A stretch of 47,700 bases of DNA from Photorhabdus khanii NC19 (GCF_000517265.1 NZ_AYSJ01000004.1:212389-260088), one strand, 5' to 3'. Numbered from the stretch's first letter, positions 7,751 through 18,024 are shown. Made by a program: numbers and translations. Notes: generated by a model not told the origin, from the sequence alone.

Positions 7751-7889
7751 TAAATCCGTCCTTAATATAAAAGCTTTAATACCTCTGTATTCGTGCTTTT
7801 AAATGATTATGTCAGGTTAGGTAAATATTAAATAACAAAGTTAAGATAAATATTTATAAAGCCACCTCATTTAACAAACTAATAAACAT

Positions 7890-7921
7890 ACACTTCTAAA
7901 CGTCCACACATCTCGACATCC
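7890..7921. promoter_or_regulatory. Possible MetJ operator (tandem met boxes) upstream of cbs
   Basis: Four consecutive 8-mers compared with the met box AGACGTCT match at 6, 6, 6 and 5 of 8 positions with perfect 8-bp phasing (for example ACACTTCT and ACACATCT). MetJ binds two or more such tandem boxes. The site is 121 bp before the cbs start, and the downstream genes handle methionine-derived homocysteine, so control by MetJ makes sense. The promoter itself was not identified with confidence. Confidence 0.5.
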
Positions 7922-8041
7922 AAAATAAAATTAATATATGCCATTTGGCTATATATGGTTGCTATTCATTCTTTCAGAGAAACATATCTACAGAGTTATC
8001 CTTTATAACTATCTGAATATAACGGATTATCTGGAGATGAT

Positions 8042-9409
8042 ATGACCACGTCACGCTCTGTTCTCGATATGATTGGCAATACCCCATTGCTGGAGTTAAC
8101 GCATCTGAATACTGGTCAGTGTCAATTATTTATTAAGTTGGAGAATCAAAACCCCGGTGGCTCTATTAAAGATCGCGTCGCTCTTTCAATGATCGAGCAG
8201 GCAGAAAAACAGGGGCTGCTTCAACCCGGAGGGACGATTATCGAAGCCACTGCCGGCAATACCGGTATCGGGTTAGCCCTGGTCGCCTCCCTGAAAGGTT
8301 ATAAGCTGATTCTGGTCGTTCCAGATAAGATGAGCCGGGAGAAGGTGTTTCACCTGCGTGCACTAGGTACCGATGTGCGTCTGACCCGTTCCGATGTCAG
8401 CAAAGGCCATCCAGAATATTATCAGGATTATGCCCTGCGTCTGGCTCAAGAAATTCCCGGCGCTTATTATATCGATCAGTTCAATAATCCGGCTAACTCA
8501 GCAGCTCACACCGCCACTACCGGCCCGGAGATCTGGCAGCAAATGGATCACAACGTTGATGCCGTGGTGATCGGTGTCGGTTCCGGCGGTACGCTGGGCG
8601 GTCTGAGCAATTATTTTGCTCAAGTCTCACCAGAAACCGAGTTTGTACTGGCCGATCCAAACGGTTCTATCCTAGTGGACTATATCGAACACGGTAAATA
8701 TGGCGAAGCCGGGAGCTGGCAAGTGGAAGGTATCGGCGAAGATTTTGTTCCTCCTCTGGGCGATTTTAGCCGGGTGCACCACGCATATCGCGTCAATGAT
8801 GCAGAAGCGTTCTCCAGTGCACGTGATCTGCTGTTAAAGGAAGGTGTACTGGCCGGTTCTTCTAGTGGCACTCTATTAGCCGCCGCACTGCGCTATTGCC
8901 GTTCGCAAACCACACCGAAACGCGTGGTTACACTAGCCTGTGATAGCGGGAACAAGTACCTGTCAAAGATGTTTAACGATTACTGGATGCTGGAACAAGG
9001 GTTCCAGTCACGTGTGCTACAGCACGATCTGAGCGACTATATCACCTACCGCTATCAGGATGGCGCTACGGTTTTTGTGTCGCCGGAAGATACATTGAAA
9101 ACCGCTCATACCCGAATGCGCCTGTATGAGATTTCTCAGTTGCCAGTGCTGAAAGATGAACAGGTGGCAGGCATTATTGATGAGTGGGATTTGATGCACA
9201 CAGTACAGGCTAATCCACACAATTTTACTCTCCCCGTTAGCCACGCGATGACTCATCAAGTGAAGACGCTGGATAAAAACGCTTCTTTGCAACAATTGAT
9301 GGCAACTTTCGATGCCGGACATGTCGCGCTGATCGTCGATAATGGCTGTTTCCTCGGGCTGGTGACTCGTACAGATGTGCTGAACGCATGGCGTCAGCAA
9401 CTTAATTGA
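8042..9409 (+). CDS. cbs: Cystathionine beta-synthase (PLP domain plus two CBS motifs)
   Basis: 455 aa. Residues 1 to ~320 form a fold-type II PLP enzyme: 'MIGNTPLLEL', the Schiff-base lysine in NPGGSIK43D, EATAGNTGIGLA, and the phosphate-binding loop GVGSGGTLGG. Residues ~335-455 contain a pair of CBS motifs, absent from cysteine synthases CysK/CysM, which marks it as cystathionine beta-synthase: serine + homocysteine to cystathionine. The N-terminal haem-binding region of the human enzyme is absent. A GGAGATG ribosome site precedes the ATG. It is followed after 21 bp by a cystathionine gamma-lyase-like gene, the same pairing as the Klebsiella mtcBC reverse transsulfuration operon. Confidence 0.93.
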   Translation: MTTSRSVLDMIGNTPLLELTHLNTGQCQLFIKLENQNPGGSIKDRVALSMIEQAEKQGLLQPGGTIIEATAGNTGIGLALVASLKGYKLILVVPDKMSREKVFHLRALGTDVRLTRSDVSKGHPEYYQDYALRLAQEIPGAYYIDQFNNPANSAAHTATTGPEIWQQMDHNVDAVVIGVGSGGTLGGLSNYFAQVSPETEFVLADPNGSILVDYIEHGKYGEAGSWQVEGIGEDFVPPLGDFSRVHHAYRVNDAEAFSSARDLLLKEGVLAGSSSGTLLAAALRYCRSQTTPKRVVTLACDSGNKYLSKMFNDYWMLEQGFQSRVLQHDLSDYITYRYQDGATVFVSPEDTLKTAHTRMRLYEISQLPVLKDEQVAGIIDEWDLMHTVQANPHNFTLPVSHAMTHQVKTLDKNASLQQLMATFDAGHVALIVDNGCFLGLVTRTDVLNAWRQQLN

Positions 9410-9430
9410 TCTTTTTGCAGGAATAATTCT

Positions 9431-10585
9431 ATGACCAAGTTTGATACCAAAACTGTTCACGCCGGCTATACACCTGATCACACCGGCGCAGTAATGCCGG
9501 CGATTTATGCAACTTCAACTTATGCCCAGTCAGCTCCCGGCCAGCACACTGGTTATGAATATTCCCGCAGTGGCAACCCGACGCGTGATGCGCTGGAAAG
9601 CGCGATAGCCGAACTGGAAAACGGCAGCCGGGGATATGCGTTCAGTTCAGGTCTGGCTGCCAGTTCTACGGTGCTGGAGCTGCTGGATAAAGACAGCCAT
9701 TTGGTAGCAGTAGATGATCTGTACGGTGGTACCTATCGGCTGCTAGAAAAAGTACGCAGCCGTAGCGCCGGTTTGCGTGTCACTTATGTTGAAGCGCATG
9801 ATATTGCCGGTCTCGAAGCCGCAATTCGTCCCGATACAAAAATGATCTGGGTGGAAACACCCACTAATCCACTGCTAAAACTGGCCGATCTGGCTGCTAT
9901 CGCGCAAATAGCACAACGACACGGTATCATCAGCGTGGCAGATAATACTTTCGCCTCCCCGTATATTCAGCGCCCGCTTGATCTGGGATTTGATATCGTG
10001 GTGCACTCAGCGACTAAGTATCTTAATGGTCATTCCGATGTCATCGCCGGGCTGGCCGTCGTCGGCAAGGATGCAGACCTGGCAGAAAAACTCAGTTTTC
10101 TGCAAAACTCGGTGGGTGGCGTGCTCGATCCATTTAGCAGTTTCCTGGTACTACGTGGAATGCGTACGCTTGCTCTGCGAATGCAGCGTCACATCGACAG
10201 TGCGGAAAAGATCGCACACTGGTTGACGCAACAACCACAGATCGAAACTGTTTTTTATCCCGGTCTCCCTTCTCATCCGCAGCATGAGCTGGCTAAGCGC
10301 CAGATGAAGGGCTTTGGCGGTATGATTTCTGTTCATTTAAAAGGTGATGACGATTATGCCCGTCGGCTGATTCAAGAGTTGAAATTATTTACACTGGCGG
10401 AAAGTCTGGGCGGAGTGGAAAGCTTGATAGGCCAGCCATTTAGTATGACTCACGCTTCTATTCCGTTAGAGAAGCGTCTGGCTTCCGGGATTACTCCACA
10501 GTTAGTGAGGATTTCAGTGGGTATAGAAGATGCGGAGGATCTCATCGCAGATTTGGCTCAGGCGTTAGAAAAAGCAGCGCAATAA
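9431..10585 (+). CDS. Cystathionine gamma-lyase / gamma-synthase family PLP enzyme
   Basis: 384 aa, the usual length of the Cys/Met-metabolism PLP family. Visible are 'YEYSRSGNPTRDALE', SSGLAASS, WVETPTNPLLK, DNTFASPY, the PLP lysine K196 in HSATKYLNGHSD, and the C-terminal 'ESLGGVESL' with TPQLVRISVGIED. Sequence alone does not cleanly separate gamma-lyase from gamma-synthase (MetB). Being in an operon with cystathionine beta-synthase favours gamma-lyase, which splits cystathionine to cysteine, 2-oxobutyrate and ammonia. A GCAGGAA ribosome site precedes the ATG. The gene ends before a 9-bp perfect hairpin. Confidence 0.9.
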   Translation: MTKFDTKTVHAGYTPDHTGAVMPAIYATSTYAQSAPGQHTGYEYSRSGNPTRDALESAIAELENGSRGYAFSSGLAASSTVLELLDKDSHLVAVDDLYGGTYRLLEKVRSRSAGLRVTYVEAHDIAGLEAAIRPDTKMIWVETPTNPLLKLADLAAIAQIAQRHGIISVADNTFASPYIQRPLDLGFDIVVHSATKYLNGHSDVIAGLAVVGKDADLAEKLSFLQNSVGGVLDPFSSFLVLRGMRTLALRMQRHIDSAEKIAHWLTQQPQIETVFYPGLPSHPQHELAKRQMKGFGGMISVHLKGDDDYARRLIQELKLFTLAESLGGVESLIGQPFSMTHASIPLEKRLASGITPQLVRISVGIEDAEDLIADLAQALEKAAQ

Positions 10586-10596
10586 AAGAGAGAAAC

Positions 10597-10622
10597 GCCA
10601 GTCAGCCGCTTAACTGACTGGC
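10597..10622. terminator. Hairpin between convergent genes
   Basis: Perfect 9-bp stem gccagtcag / ctgactggc with an 8-nt loop, between the converging cystathionine gene and deoD. There is no clear T-run on the + side; on the - side a T-rich stretch follows. It may act on both transcripts. Confidence 0.55.
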
Positions 10623-10673
10623 ATTAGCTAAAAACCGTTCTTTATTATGCAACTGAAAATAAAGAGCAGAGGG

Positions 10674-11390
10674 TTATTTATCACCCAACAGCACAGATTC
10701 CAGCGCGATTTCAATCATTTCGTTAAATGTCGTCTGACGCTCTTCTGCAATAACATGTTCACCTGTACGAATATGATCAGAAACGGTACAGATAGTCAGT
10801 GCTTTTGCGCCATATTCAGCTGCAACACTGTAGATACCTGCCGCTTCCATTTCTACACCCAAAATACCGTACTTTTCCATTACATCGTACATTTGTGTAT
10901 CGGGTGTATAGAACAGTTCAATGGAGAAAATGTTGCCTACATGCGCTTTAATGTTTTTTGCTTTAGCGGCATCAACCGCATTACGGACCAGATCGAAATC
11001 AGCAATCGCGGCAAAGTCATGATCTTTAAAACGTATGCGGTTAACTTTGGAGTCAGTACATGCACCCATGCCAATCACCACATCACGCAATTTAATGTCG
11101 TGACGTACCGAACCACAGGAACCCACACGGATAAGGACTTTAACGCCAAAATCGGCGATCAATTCTTTCGCATAGATAGAGCAGGATGGGATACCCATAC
11201 CGTGTCCCATCACGGAAATCGGACGGCCTTTATAAGTCCCGGTGAAACCCAGCATACCGCGAACATTATTTACCTGCCGAACATCTTGCAGAAAAGTTTC
11301 AGCAATGTATTTTGCACGTAATGGATCGCCAGGCATCAGAACAACATCTGCAAAATCGCCCATCTCGGCATTAATATGGGGAGTGGCCAT
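10674..11390 (-). CDS. deoD: Purine nucleoside phosphorylase
   Basis: 238 aa, matching the E. coli hexameric DeoD in length. Recognisable are '[20 protein letters not shown]' then GDPLRA, '[12 protein letters not shown]', RVGSCG and '[17 protein letters not shown]'. It cleaves purine (deoxy)ribonucleosides with phosphate to free base and (deoxy)ribose-1-phosphate. It is the last gene of the deo operon, 75 bp after deoB, with a GC-rich hairpin in that gap. The start is the only ATG compatible with the conserved N-terminus. Confidence 0.97.
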   Translation of the reverse strand: MATPHINAEMGDFADVVLMPGDPLRAKYIAETFLQDVRQVNNVRGMLGFTGTYKGRPISVMGHGMGIPSCSIYAKELIADFGVKVLIRVGSCGSVRHDIKLRDVVIGMGACTDSKVNRIRFKDHDFAAIADFDLVRNAVDAAKAKNIKAHVGNIFSIELFYTPDTQMYDVMEKYGILGVEMEAAGIYSVAAEYGAKALTICTVSDHIRTGEHVIAEERQTTFNEMIEIALESVLLGDK

Positions 11391-11436
11391 AATTAAATTC
11401 CTTGTTTCTTATTTACTGGTTATTTTGGTGGTATTT

Positions 11437-11454
11437 GGCTGCCCGCAAGCAGCC
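11437..11454 (-). other. Hairpin in the deoB-deoD gap
   Basis: 6-bp GC stem (ggctgc / gcagcc) with a 6-nt loop just after the deoB stop. There is no T-run, so it is more likely an mRNA 3'-end stabiliser or partial attenuator than a full terminator. Confidence 0.4.
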
Positions 11455-11465
11455 AGTAATCGGGA

Positions 11466-12689
11466 TTAGAACATGGGTTTGCCGTATTCCATTGGCGACA
11501 GATCAAAATATTTAGCCACTGTCTGTCCAATATCAGCAAAAGTTTCGCGGTGCCCCAGTGAACCGGGTTTCACTTTTGGTCCATAAATCAGAACCGGAAT
11601 ATGCTCACGAGTATGGTCAGTACCAGGCCATGTTGGGTCACAACCGTGGTCTGCGGTCAGGATCAGAATGTCATCCTCTTTCACCCGTTTCAACATTTCA
11701 GGCAAACGTCGGTCAAACAGCTCCAATGCAGCAGCATAACCCGGAACGTCACGGCGATGACCGTAAGCAGAGTCGAAATCGACAAAGTTAGTGAAGACGA
11801 TGGTGTTGTCACCCGCTTTTTCCATCTCAACCAGAGTTGCGTCAAACAGTGCATCAATACCGGTCGCTTTCACTTTTTGCGTGATACCGACGTTTGCGTA
11901 AATATCTGCGATCTTGCCGATAGAAACGACTTCGCCGTTTTTCTCATCAACCAATTTTTTCAGTATCGTTGGAGCCGGTGGCTCTACAGCCAAATCATGA
12001 CGATTACCGGTACGCTGGAAATGACCTGCTTTTTCACCAACAAATGGGCGGGCAATAACGCGACCGATATTATAATCACCGTCAGTCAGCTCTTCACGGG
12101 CGATTTCGCACAGTTCGTACAGGCGATCCAAACCGAAAGTCTCTTCGTGGCAAGCAATCTGGAATACCGAGTCAGCAGAGGTATAGAAAATCGGTTTACC
12201 GGTTTTCATATGCTCTTCACCCAGTTTATCCAGAATGACCGTACCGGAAGAGTGGCAGTTACCCAGATAACCCGGCAGGTTTGCGCGCGCTACCAGTTTA
12301 TCCAACAATTCCTGTGGGAAGCTGTTTTCTTCATCTTTGAAGTAACCCCAGTCAAACAGAACCGGTACACCGGCAATTTCCCAGTGACCTGATGGTGTGT
12401 CTTTACCGGAAGAGAGTTCGCTGGCATAAGCGTAAGCTCCGATGATGTCTGCATTTTTATCCAGACCTACAGGGAAAGTTCCACAAGATTCCTCCGCCGC
12501 TTTACCCAAACCTAAACGGCTTAAATTCGGCAAGTTCAGAGGCCCTTTACGGCCAACATCAGCATCACCACGGGTGCAGACTTCTGCAATGTGTCCCAAA
12601 GTGTTAGATCCTTTATCACCAAATTTTTCGGCATCTTCACTGGCACCAATGCCAAAAGAATCCAATACCATGATGAATGTACGTTTCAT
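11466..12689 (-). CDS. deoB: Phosphopentomutase
   Basis: 407 aa from the ATG at 12689, chosen because GGAGAAAATT lies just upstream and the protein then begins [16 protein letters not shown] like other DeoB proteins; the frame is open 6 codons further. Alkaline-phosphatase-superfamily metal ligands are visible in '[16 protein letters not shown]', [11 protein letters not shown], and '[19 protein letters not shown]'. It interconverts (deoxy)ribose-1-phosphate and -5-phosphate, linking DeoA/DeoD to DeoC. Third gene of deoCABD. Confidence 0.97.
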   Translation of the reverse strand: MKRTFIMVLDSFGIGASEDAEKFGDKGSNTLGHIAEVCTRGDADVGRKGPLNLPNLSRLGLGKAAEESCGTFPVGLDKNADIIGAYAYASELSSGKDTPSGHWEIAGVPVLFDWGYFKDEENSFPQELLDKLVARANLPGYLGNCHSSGTVILDKLGEEHMKTGKPIFYTSADSVFQIACHEETFGLDRLYELCEIAREELTDGDYNIGRVIARPFVGEKAGHFQRTGNRHDLAVEPPAPTILKKLVDEKNGEVVSIGKIADIYANVGITQKVKATGIDALFDATLVEMEKAGDNTIVFTNFVDFDSAYGHRRDVPGYAAALELFDRRLPEMLKRVKEDDILILTADHGCDPTWPGTDHTREHIPVLIYGPKVKPGSLGHRETFADIGQTVAKYFDLSPMEYGKPMF

Positions 12690-12759
12690 AATTTTCTCCT
12701 GCGTCAAGTCACGCTAACAATGCGGAAATGCCACCGTTATCTAATAATAAGTATGGTTA

Positions 12760-14082
12760 TTACTCGCTGATTTGGCGATAAACCATTGGTGTGGCTGGTT
12801 TGGCTTCTATGCCCAAAATGATAGCTTTACGTACTGCCTCCGCCGCTTCCTGCCATTCGTTTTCATTGTTGGCATGAATAATAGCTAAGGGAGTATCTGC
12901 ATTCACTTCTGAACCCAGAGCAACGATATTACTCAGCCCCACACTGTAATCTATAAGATCTGCTGCCTTACGGCGCCCCCCACCAAGGGAAACCACAGAC
13001 ATGCCCAAAGCGCGGGTGTCCATGTCTGTGATAAATCCATGCTGTTCAGCCAATACAGGTTGGCTGAAAACAGCGGTTGGCAAATAACGGTCATAACGCT
13101 CAACAAAATCAACCGGGCCTTTTTGTGCAGCGACCATGCGACCAAAGATTTCTGCTGCTTTGCCGTTATCTAATACAGACTGGAGTTTATTGCGGGCGTC
13201 TTCACGGTTTGTTGCCAGATTACCGGATACCAGCATTTCAACACCCAGTGCCATTGTAACTTCGAGTAAACGTGGATTACGATATTCACCCGTTAAAAAA
13301 CGAACGGCCTCACGAACTTCAAGTGCGTTACCCGCACTGGACGCCAGAACTTGATTCATATCCGTCAACAGCGCAGTCGTTTTACAACCCGCGCCGTTAG
13401 CTACGCTAACAATAGATTCCGCCAGTTGTTCCGATTCTTTATAAGTTGGCATAAATGCACCAGAGCCAACTTTGACATCCATCACCAATGCATCCAAACC
13501 TTCAGCCAGTTTTTTGCCGAGGATAGACGCGGTGATCAAGGGGATAGAATCCACCGTCGCGGTAATATCCCGAGTTGCATAGAAGCGTTTGTCTGCCGGT
13601 GCCAGCAAATTGGTCTGGCCGATAATCGCTACGCCAACGTCCTGAATAATGTCACGCAAGCGCCTGTCATCAGGAAAAATATCAAATCCTGGGATCGCTT
13701 CCAGTTTGTCCAGCGTACCACCAGTATGACCCAGACCACGGCCAGAGATCATCGGAACATAACCACCACAAGCCGCCACCATTGGGCCAAGCATCAAGGA
13801 TGTGACATCACCGACACCGCCGGTTGAATGTTTATCCACCATCGGGCCATTCAGATTCAGGCTTTGCCAGTTCAACACCGTACCGGAATCACGCATAGCC
13901 AGAGTCAGAGCCACCCGCTCTCCCATCATCATATCGTGGAAGTAAATGGTCATCGCCAGCGCAGCAATCTGCCCTTCAGAAACGGTATTGTCACGCACGC
14001 CATTGATGAAGAAGCGGATCTCTTCTTCACTCAGTGGATGCCCATCACGCTTTTTACGGATAATTTCCTGTGCCAGAAACAA
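12760..14082 (-). CDS. deoA: Thymidine phosphorylase
   Basis: 440 aa, the E. coli length. It contains the family signature around '[19 protein letters not shown]', the N-terminal '[20 protein letters not shown]' and the [16 protein letters not shown] region. It phosphorolyses thymidine and deoxyuridine to base and 2-deoxyribose-1-phosphate. It lies 72 bp downstream of deoC and 70 bp upstream of deoB. Confidence 0.97.
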   Translation of the reverse strand: MFLAQEIIRKKRDGHPLSEEEIRFFINGVRDNTVSEGQIAALAMTIYFHDMMMGERVALTLAMRDSGTVLNWQSLNLNGPMVDKHSTGGVGDVTSLMLGPMVAACGGYVPMISGRGLGHTGGTLDKLEAIPGFDIFPDDRRLRDIIQDVGVAIIGQTNLLAPADKRFYATRDITATVDSIPLITASILGKKLAEGLDALVMDVKVGSGAFMPTYKESEQLAESIVSVANGAGCKTTALLTDMNQVLASSAGNALEVREAVRFLTGEYRNPRLLEVTMALGVEMLVSGNLATNREDARNKLQSVLDNGKAAEIFGRMVAAQKGPVDFVERYDRYLPTAVFSQPVLAEQHGFITDMDTRALGMSVVSLGGGRRKAADLIDYSVGLSNIVALGSEVNADTPLAIIHANNENEWQEAAEAVRKAIILGIEAKPATPMVYRQISE

Positions 14083-14154
14083 AGCATTCTCCTCATCATG
14101 ATTAAAATCGGGAAAGATTCAGCCATTACGCACTCACTGGTAGGTGCATGATTA

Positions 14155-14934
14155 TCAGTAATTGCTGCTTTGTTTTTGCCCCTGATGGCCCAAAGTGTTC
14201 AGCAAACTTCCCAACAAACTGGAAGCACCAAAACGGAAATGACGGGCATCAGCCCATTTATCACCCATAATGCGATCAGCTAATGCCAGATATTGTGCTG
14301 CTTCTTCAGCGGTACGCACGCCACCCGCCGGTTTGAAGCCAACGGTTTCACCCACCCCCATCTCATGAATAACCTTAATCATGATTTCAGCACTTGCCAG
14401 TGTGGCGTTAACGGGTACTTTGCCGGTGGAAGTTTTGATAAAATCGGTGCCTGCTTTAATTGAAATTTCAGCCGCCTTCCGGATCAGAGATTCTTCTTTC
14501 AGTTCACCTGTTTCGATAATGACTTTTAGCAAAACACCCGCTTGCGCGCAGGCTTCTTTACATGCTTTCACCATATCAAAACCAATTTGTTCATTACCGG
14601 CCATCAATGCGCGGTATGGGAAAACCACGTCAACATCATCAGCACCATAAGCAATCGCCGCGCGGGTTTCAGCTACAGCGATCTCAATATCGTCATTACC
14701 GTGTGGGAAGTTTGTCACTGTTGCAATACGGATTTCAGGGGTGCCCTGTTCACACAAGACTTTACGTGCCAGAGGAATAAAACGCGGGTAGATACAGATA
14801 GCCGCCGTGTTACCCGCCGGGCTTTTCGCCTGATGACAAAGTGCCGTCACTTTTTCATCTGTATCATCATCATTCAGTGTCGTTAAATCCATCAAACTCA
14901 GCGCACGCTGCGCTGCTGCGGTTAAATCGGTCAT
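14155..14934 (-). CDS. deoC: Deoxyribose-phosphate aldolase
   Basis: 259 aa from ATG 14934, which gives the standard start [20 protein letters not shown]; a 17-codon upstream extension in the same frame is not conserved. The Schiff-base lysine lies in 'DFIKTSTGK', and the proton-relay lysine in '[15 protein letters not shown]'. It splits 2-deoxyribose-5-phosphate into acetaldehyde and glyceraldehyde-3-phosphate. It is the first gene of the operon, with a leader of about 200 nt from the proposed promoter. Confidence 0.97.
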   Translation of the reverse strand: MTDLTAAAQRALSLMDLTTLNDDDTDEKVTALCHQAKSPAGNTAAICIYPRFIPLARKVLCEQGTPEIRIATVTNFPHGNDDIEIAVAETRAAIAYGADDVDVVFPYRALMAGNEQIGFDMVKACKEACAQAGVLLKVIIETGELKEESLIRKAAEISIKAGTDFIKTSTGKVPVNATLASAEIMIKVIHEMGVGETVGFKPAGGVRTAEEAAQYLALADRIMGDKWADARHFRFGASSLLGSLLNTLGHQGQKQSSNY

Positions 14935-15146
14935 AAAACTCTCCAACGTTATTATCGCGGCCGGCTTTACGCCTAAACCACACATTTTTTAAGCGATTGT
15001 TTGTTGGCGAGCGGACTTGGTTCCTTGAAGATGTAACCATGGTATACCCACAGCGACAGTTGAACTCCTTTTCACCACACTATGCTCTCTTCAGTTTATG
15101 GTCCTTAATGCGAGCTTCGCCTTTATTCATACAATATTGGCATACT

Positions 15147-15176
15147 ATTATTTGAACATTTAAACGTTCAAATAAT
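15147..15176 (-). promoter_or_regulatory. Inverted repeat over the likely deo promoter (DeoR-type operator candidate)
   Basis: Perfect 11-bp arms attatttgaac / gttcaaataat separated by 8 bp. On the - strand it ends in AATAAT, placed like a -10 element with a start near 15140. This is about 41 bp from the centre of the proximal CRP-like site. The sequence differs from the E. coli DeoR operator, so the bound repressor is unknown. Confidence 0.55.
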
Positions 15177-15192
15177 CGAGCTAAACATCACA
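15177..15192 (-). promoter_or_regulatory. Proximal CRP-like site of deo
   Basis: On the - strand TGTGATGTTTAGCTCG: one perfect half-site and one poor one. Its centre lies 52 bp from the perfect distal site, close to the CRP1-CRP2 spacing of E. coli deoP2, where CytR sits between the two. Confidence 0.45.
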
Positions 15193-15228
15193 CTAATACA
15201 ATGTAATTTGCAAGATAATAATTTCATA

Positions 15229-15244
15229 TGTGACACGAATCACA
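15229..15244 (-). promoter_or_regulatory. Distal CRP site of deo
   Basis: TGTGACACGAATCACA is a perfect TGTGA-N6-TCACA palindrome. In E. coli deoP2 the distal CRP site lies near -93; with the start proposed here it would be at about -95. TTGCAA and TTGCAT-like words between the sites could serve CytR. The rest of 15245-15517 is AT-rich upstream DNA of vgrG with no gene visible. Confidence 0.8.
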
Positions 15245-15517
15245 TTAAAACAGATTTGCCCTCTGATTTATCTGCAAATTGAACCTTCTTACCAACAGAT
15301 GATACACGATAAAAAATATAACTCACTCCCAGACAAAAATTTTGGATATGGAAACATGTTTTTTCATTATTAATTCAGCCGAACTGTACTTTCTTCATTC
15401 TATATCCAGATTTTTTATTGAGTTTTTTGATTAAAAAATAACACAATTGATCCTTTTTCAATCATTTCATTTGGGTTATATTGCAGTCTGATCACTCAAT
15501 ATAGGTAATAATTGCTT

Positions 15518-17530
15518 ATGGTTAATGATTTTGATTCAGAACGAAGCGGACTGCTCTTTACGTTCACTGCGGGCGATCTCCCAGAAAAAACGTTTGCTGT
15601 AGCTGAGTTCTCTTTGCAGGAAGAGTTGTCCGAACTGTTTACCCTATCCTTAACTCTGGTCAGTAAACGGGCCGATATTGATTTGGGATCACTGTTATTA
15701 CAGTCGGTAAAGTTCCGGGTGGTTTTCAACGATGTTGAACAACGTCAGGTCAGCGGCATTATCGCCCAGGCTGTACGGGGTGATTCTCATACTCACCGCA
15801 CGATTTATTACCTCACTGTCCGGCCCACTCTTTGGCGAATGAACCTGAATCAGGACAGCCGAATTTACCACCGGCAAAGCGTCCCGGAAATTCTTAAAAG
15901 CTTGTTGAAAAAACACTATATTCTGGCCGATTCCCAACTGAATGAGTTTCATTACACGCGCGAATATGTGACGCAAAAACGCGAGTCCGATTATGACTTT
16001 TTTGCCCGGTTAGTCGCCGAAGAAGGGCTGAATTTCTGGTTTGAAGACGACAAACTGTTTTTCAGTGACTGCCATTTAGGCATGACGGCCAATTTACCCT
16101 TGGTCTACAACCCTGAGATAGCCCAAGCCACCGAAATGAATGTGGTTAATCAAGTGCGTCTGGGGGTCTCCATGACCCCGCAACGGGTGATCTATAAGGA
16201 CCGAAATCCGCAAAATCCCGCTTACCGCCTGACACACCGGGCCAATGTCGATCCGCGTGTTGTGGGGGAAGAAACCCTGTTTTCGATCTTTGAAAGCTAT
16301 GGCCGTTTTCAGAAAGATGCTGAGGCGAAACCGTTTGTTCAGCGCCGTCAGCAGGCAGTCCAGAATCAACAACAGGCGGGCAGCGGGCAAAGCAACTGTT
16401 TTAAACTGATGCCCGGTAAAATCTTTGACCTCAGCGAACATCCGGTTGATGAAATGAACACCCGCTGGCAAATCGTGACCATTCATCATTACGGCAAGTG
16501 TCCGCAGGCACTGCAAGAAACCTGCGGCGGCTCAGGAAGTTATCTGCATAACGAATTCAGTTTTATTTCCGGTTATAAGGACTGGCGAGCGCTCTATCGT
16601 TACAAACCGCTGGCGGATGGTGATGAAGTGGCGACCGTGGTTGGCCCGGCAGGGGAAGAGATTTATGTCAACAAAGAGGGTTGCATTCGCGTCCATTTTC
16701 ACTGGGATCGTTATGATAAAGCCGATGAAAACGCGTCTTGCTGGATACGGTTCGCACAGGGCTGGAATGGCAGCGGTTACGGTTTTATGGCGGTTCCCCG
16801 TATCGGCCAGGAAGTGATCGTCTCCTATCTGAACGGCGATATTGATCGTCCGATTGTCACCGGCTGCACCTACAATGGTTTAAATCGGCCACCGCTGGAT
16901 TTACCTGCCGAAAAAACCCGAACTACCTTTAAAACCCAGACTCACAAAGGGGAAGGTTTTAATGAATTGCGCTTTGAGGATGCAAAAGACCAGGAAGAGG
17001 TATTTATCCATGCACAAAGAGATATGAAAACTCAAATTTTAAATGATGAAACGGTCGATATTGCAAATAATCGTCTTCATCATGTGAAACACGATGCCCA
17101 TTTACGTGTTGATAATGAATATCGTGTTTTGGCTAATAATGATATCTCCGTTTCGACCGGGAAAAAATTGCATGTCAAAGCCGACGATGCGTTATTGATG
17201 CAGGGAGGAAATGAAATTCATCTGCGTTCAGGAACCACCTTGATCATTGATGCAGGCGGTGAATTAACTCTCCAGGCGGCAGGGCATTTTCTCAAAATCG
17301 ATGCGGGCGGTATCACCAGTAGTGCAGGAATTAATTTCGGTAGTGGAGTGCCGGGTATAGGTTCTGGTTGGGGAGGGAAATTGCCTGATATGTTACAAAA
17401 AGAGATGAAACAGGTGAGTGTCGATATTCCTACACAAATACCAAAAATACCGGGCAAGGGGCTGTGCATCAGTTGTTTATTGAAAGCAGAACTGGAAGGG
17501 GCAACAACGATTATCAGGAAGCAATCATAA
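15518..17530 (+). CDS. vgrG: Type VI secretion spike protein VgrG
   Basis: About 670 aa from ATG 15518 (a TTG lies two codons earlier). Order: gp27/gp44-like barrel (~15-370, with 'SVPEILKSLLKKHYILADSQ' and the 'YDFFARLVAEEGLNFWFED' helix), gp5-like OB fold (~395-470, 'SGYGFMAVPRIGQEVIVSYL' then NGDIDRPIVTG), and a beta-helix spike (~480-590) ending in repeats such as HLRSGTTLIIDAGG. The last ~60 residues are a Gly/Pro-rich tail, too short for an effector domain. VgrG tips the Hcp tube and carries effectors. It has no T6SS baseplate genes around it: an orphan vgrG island between deoC and a nucleoside transporter gene. Confidence 0.93.
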   Translation: MVNDFDSERSGLLFTFTAGDLPEKTFAVAEFSLQEELSELFTLSLTLVSKRADIDLGSLLLQSVKFRVVFNDVEQRQVSGIIAQAVRGDSHTHRTIYYLTVRPTLWRMNLNQDSRIYHRQSVPEILKSLLKKHYILADSQLNEFHYTREYVTQKRESDYDFFARLVAEEGLNFWFEDDKLFFSDCHLGMTANLPLVYNPEIAQATEMNVVNQVRLGVSMTPQRVIYKDRNPQNPAYRLTHRANVDPRVVGEETLFSIFESYGRFQKDAEAKPFVQRRQQAVQNQQQAGSGQSNCFKLMPGKIFDLSEHPVDEMNTRWQIVTIHHYGKCPQALQETCGGSGSYLHNEFSFISGYKDWRALYRYKPLADGDEVATVVGPAGEEIYVNKEGCIRVHFHWDRYDKADENASCWIRFAQGWNGSGYGFMAVPRIGQEVIVSYLNGDIDRPIVTGCTYNGLNRPPLDLPAEKTRTTFKTQTHKGEGFNELRFEDAKDQEEVFIHAQRDMKTQILNDETVDIANNRLHHVKHDAHLRVDNEYRVLANNDISVSTGKKLHVKADDALLMQGGNEIHLRSGTTLIIDAGGELTLQAAGHFLKIDAGGITSSAGINFGSGVPGIGSGWGGKLPDMLQKEMKQVSVDIPTQIPKIPGKGLCISCLLKAELEGATTIIRKQS

Positions 17531-18024
17531 TGTTGGAATTAAATGAAAAGCTAATGAGCTATCAAGAAGAACACCCTGAAACCCGGCTTTATGCGCTGGT
17601 AAATGGCCTGCAATATGAACGCTATTTTCAGGCGAAAATTAAATATATTGCCGGGGTAAATAATCCGTTATTCCGGCACTACCCTGATTCAAAAATTGCG
17701 TTTGCGGGTCCCTGGTTATTTGATATGGAATACGGACATCATTGGCGTGATAAATTATCCATGCTAGAAGATACCTTTCCTTCTGTATCATGGATATCGA
17801 CACCTTTATCATTAGATCAGTTGACCCGGCATCTGGTGCCTTATTTAAATATTCAGTTGCCGACAAAACAGACCGCGCTTTTCCGTTTTTATGATCCTCG
17901 TGTTTTACATCGAATTCGTGACACGTTCGATGATGAACAACTGGCGGCGTTTACTCATGGAATTAATAAATGGATTTATCAATATGATACCGCTTATTAT
18001 TCAGTAACAGGAGTAATGTTATGA
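17530..18024 (+). CDS. DUF4123 T6SS effector adaptor/chaperone
   Basis: 164 aa. The ATG shares one base with the vgrG stop (taatg), so translation is coupled; an upstream in-frame start inside vgrG is not needed. It has DUF4123 features: 'ALVNGLQYERYFQAKI', GPWLF, 'HWRDKLSMLED', a central WISTP segment and the 'RFYDPRVLHRI' motif. Family members load a specific effector onto the VgrG tip. The effector here should be the Tox-REase-5 protein two genes downstream. Its stop overlaps the next ATG by 4 bp. Confidence 0.85.
   Translation: MLELNEKLMSYQEEHPETRLYALVNGLQYERYFQAKIKYIAGVNNPLFRHYPDSKIAFAGPWLFDMEYGHHWRDKLSMLEDTFPSVSWISTPLSLDQLTRHLVPYLNIQLPTKQTALFRFYDPRVLHRIRDTFDDEQLAAFTHGINKWIYQYDTAYYSVTGVML

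Noticed and set aside
10647-11321. 224-codon + strand ORF opposite deoD
   Set aside because: Exactly antisense to a well-conserved gene, no ribosome site, composition of a shadow frame.
11601-12392. 263-codon + strand ORF opposite deoB
   Set aside because: Shadow of deoB; no family features.
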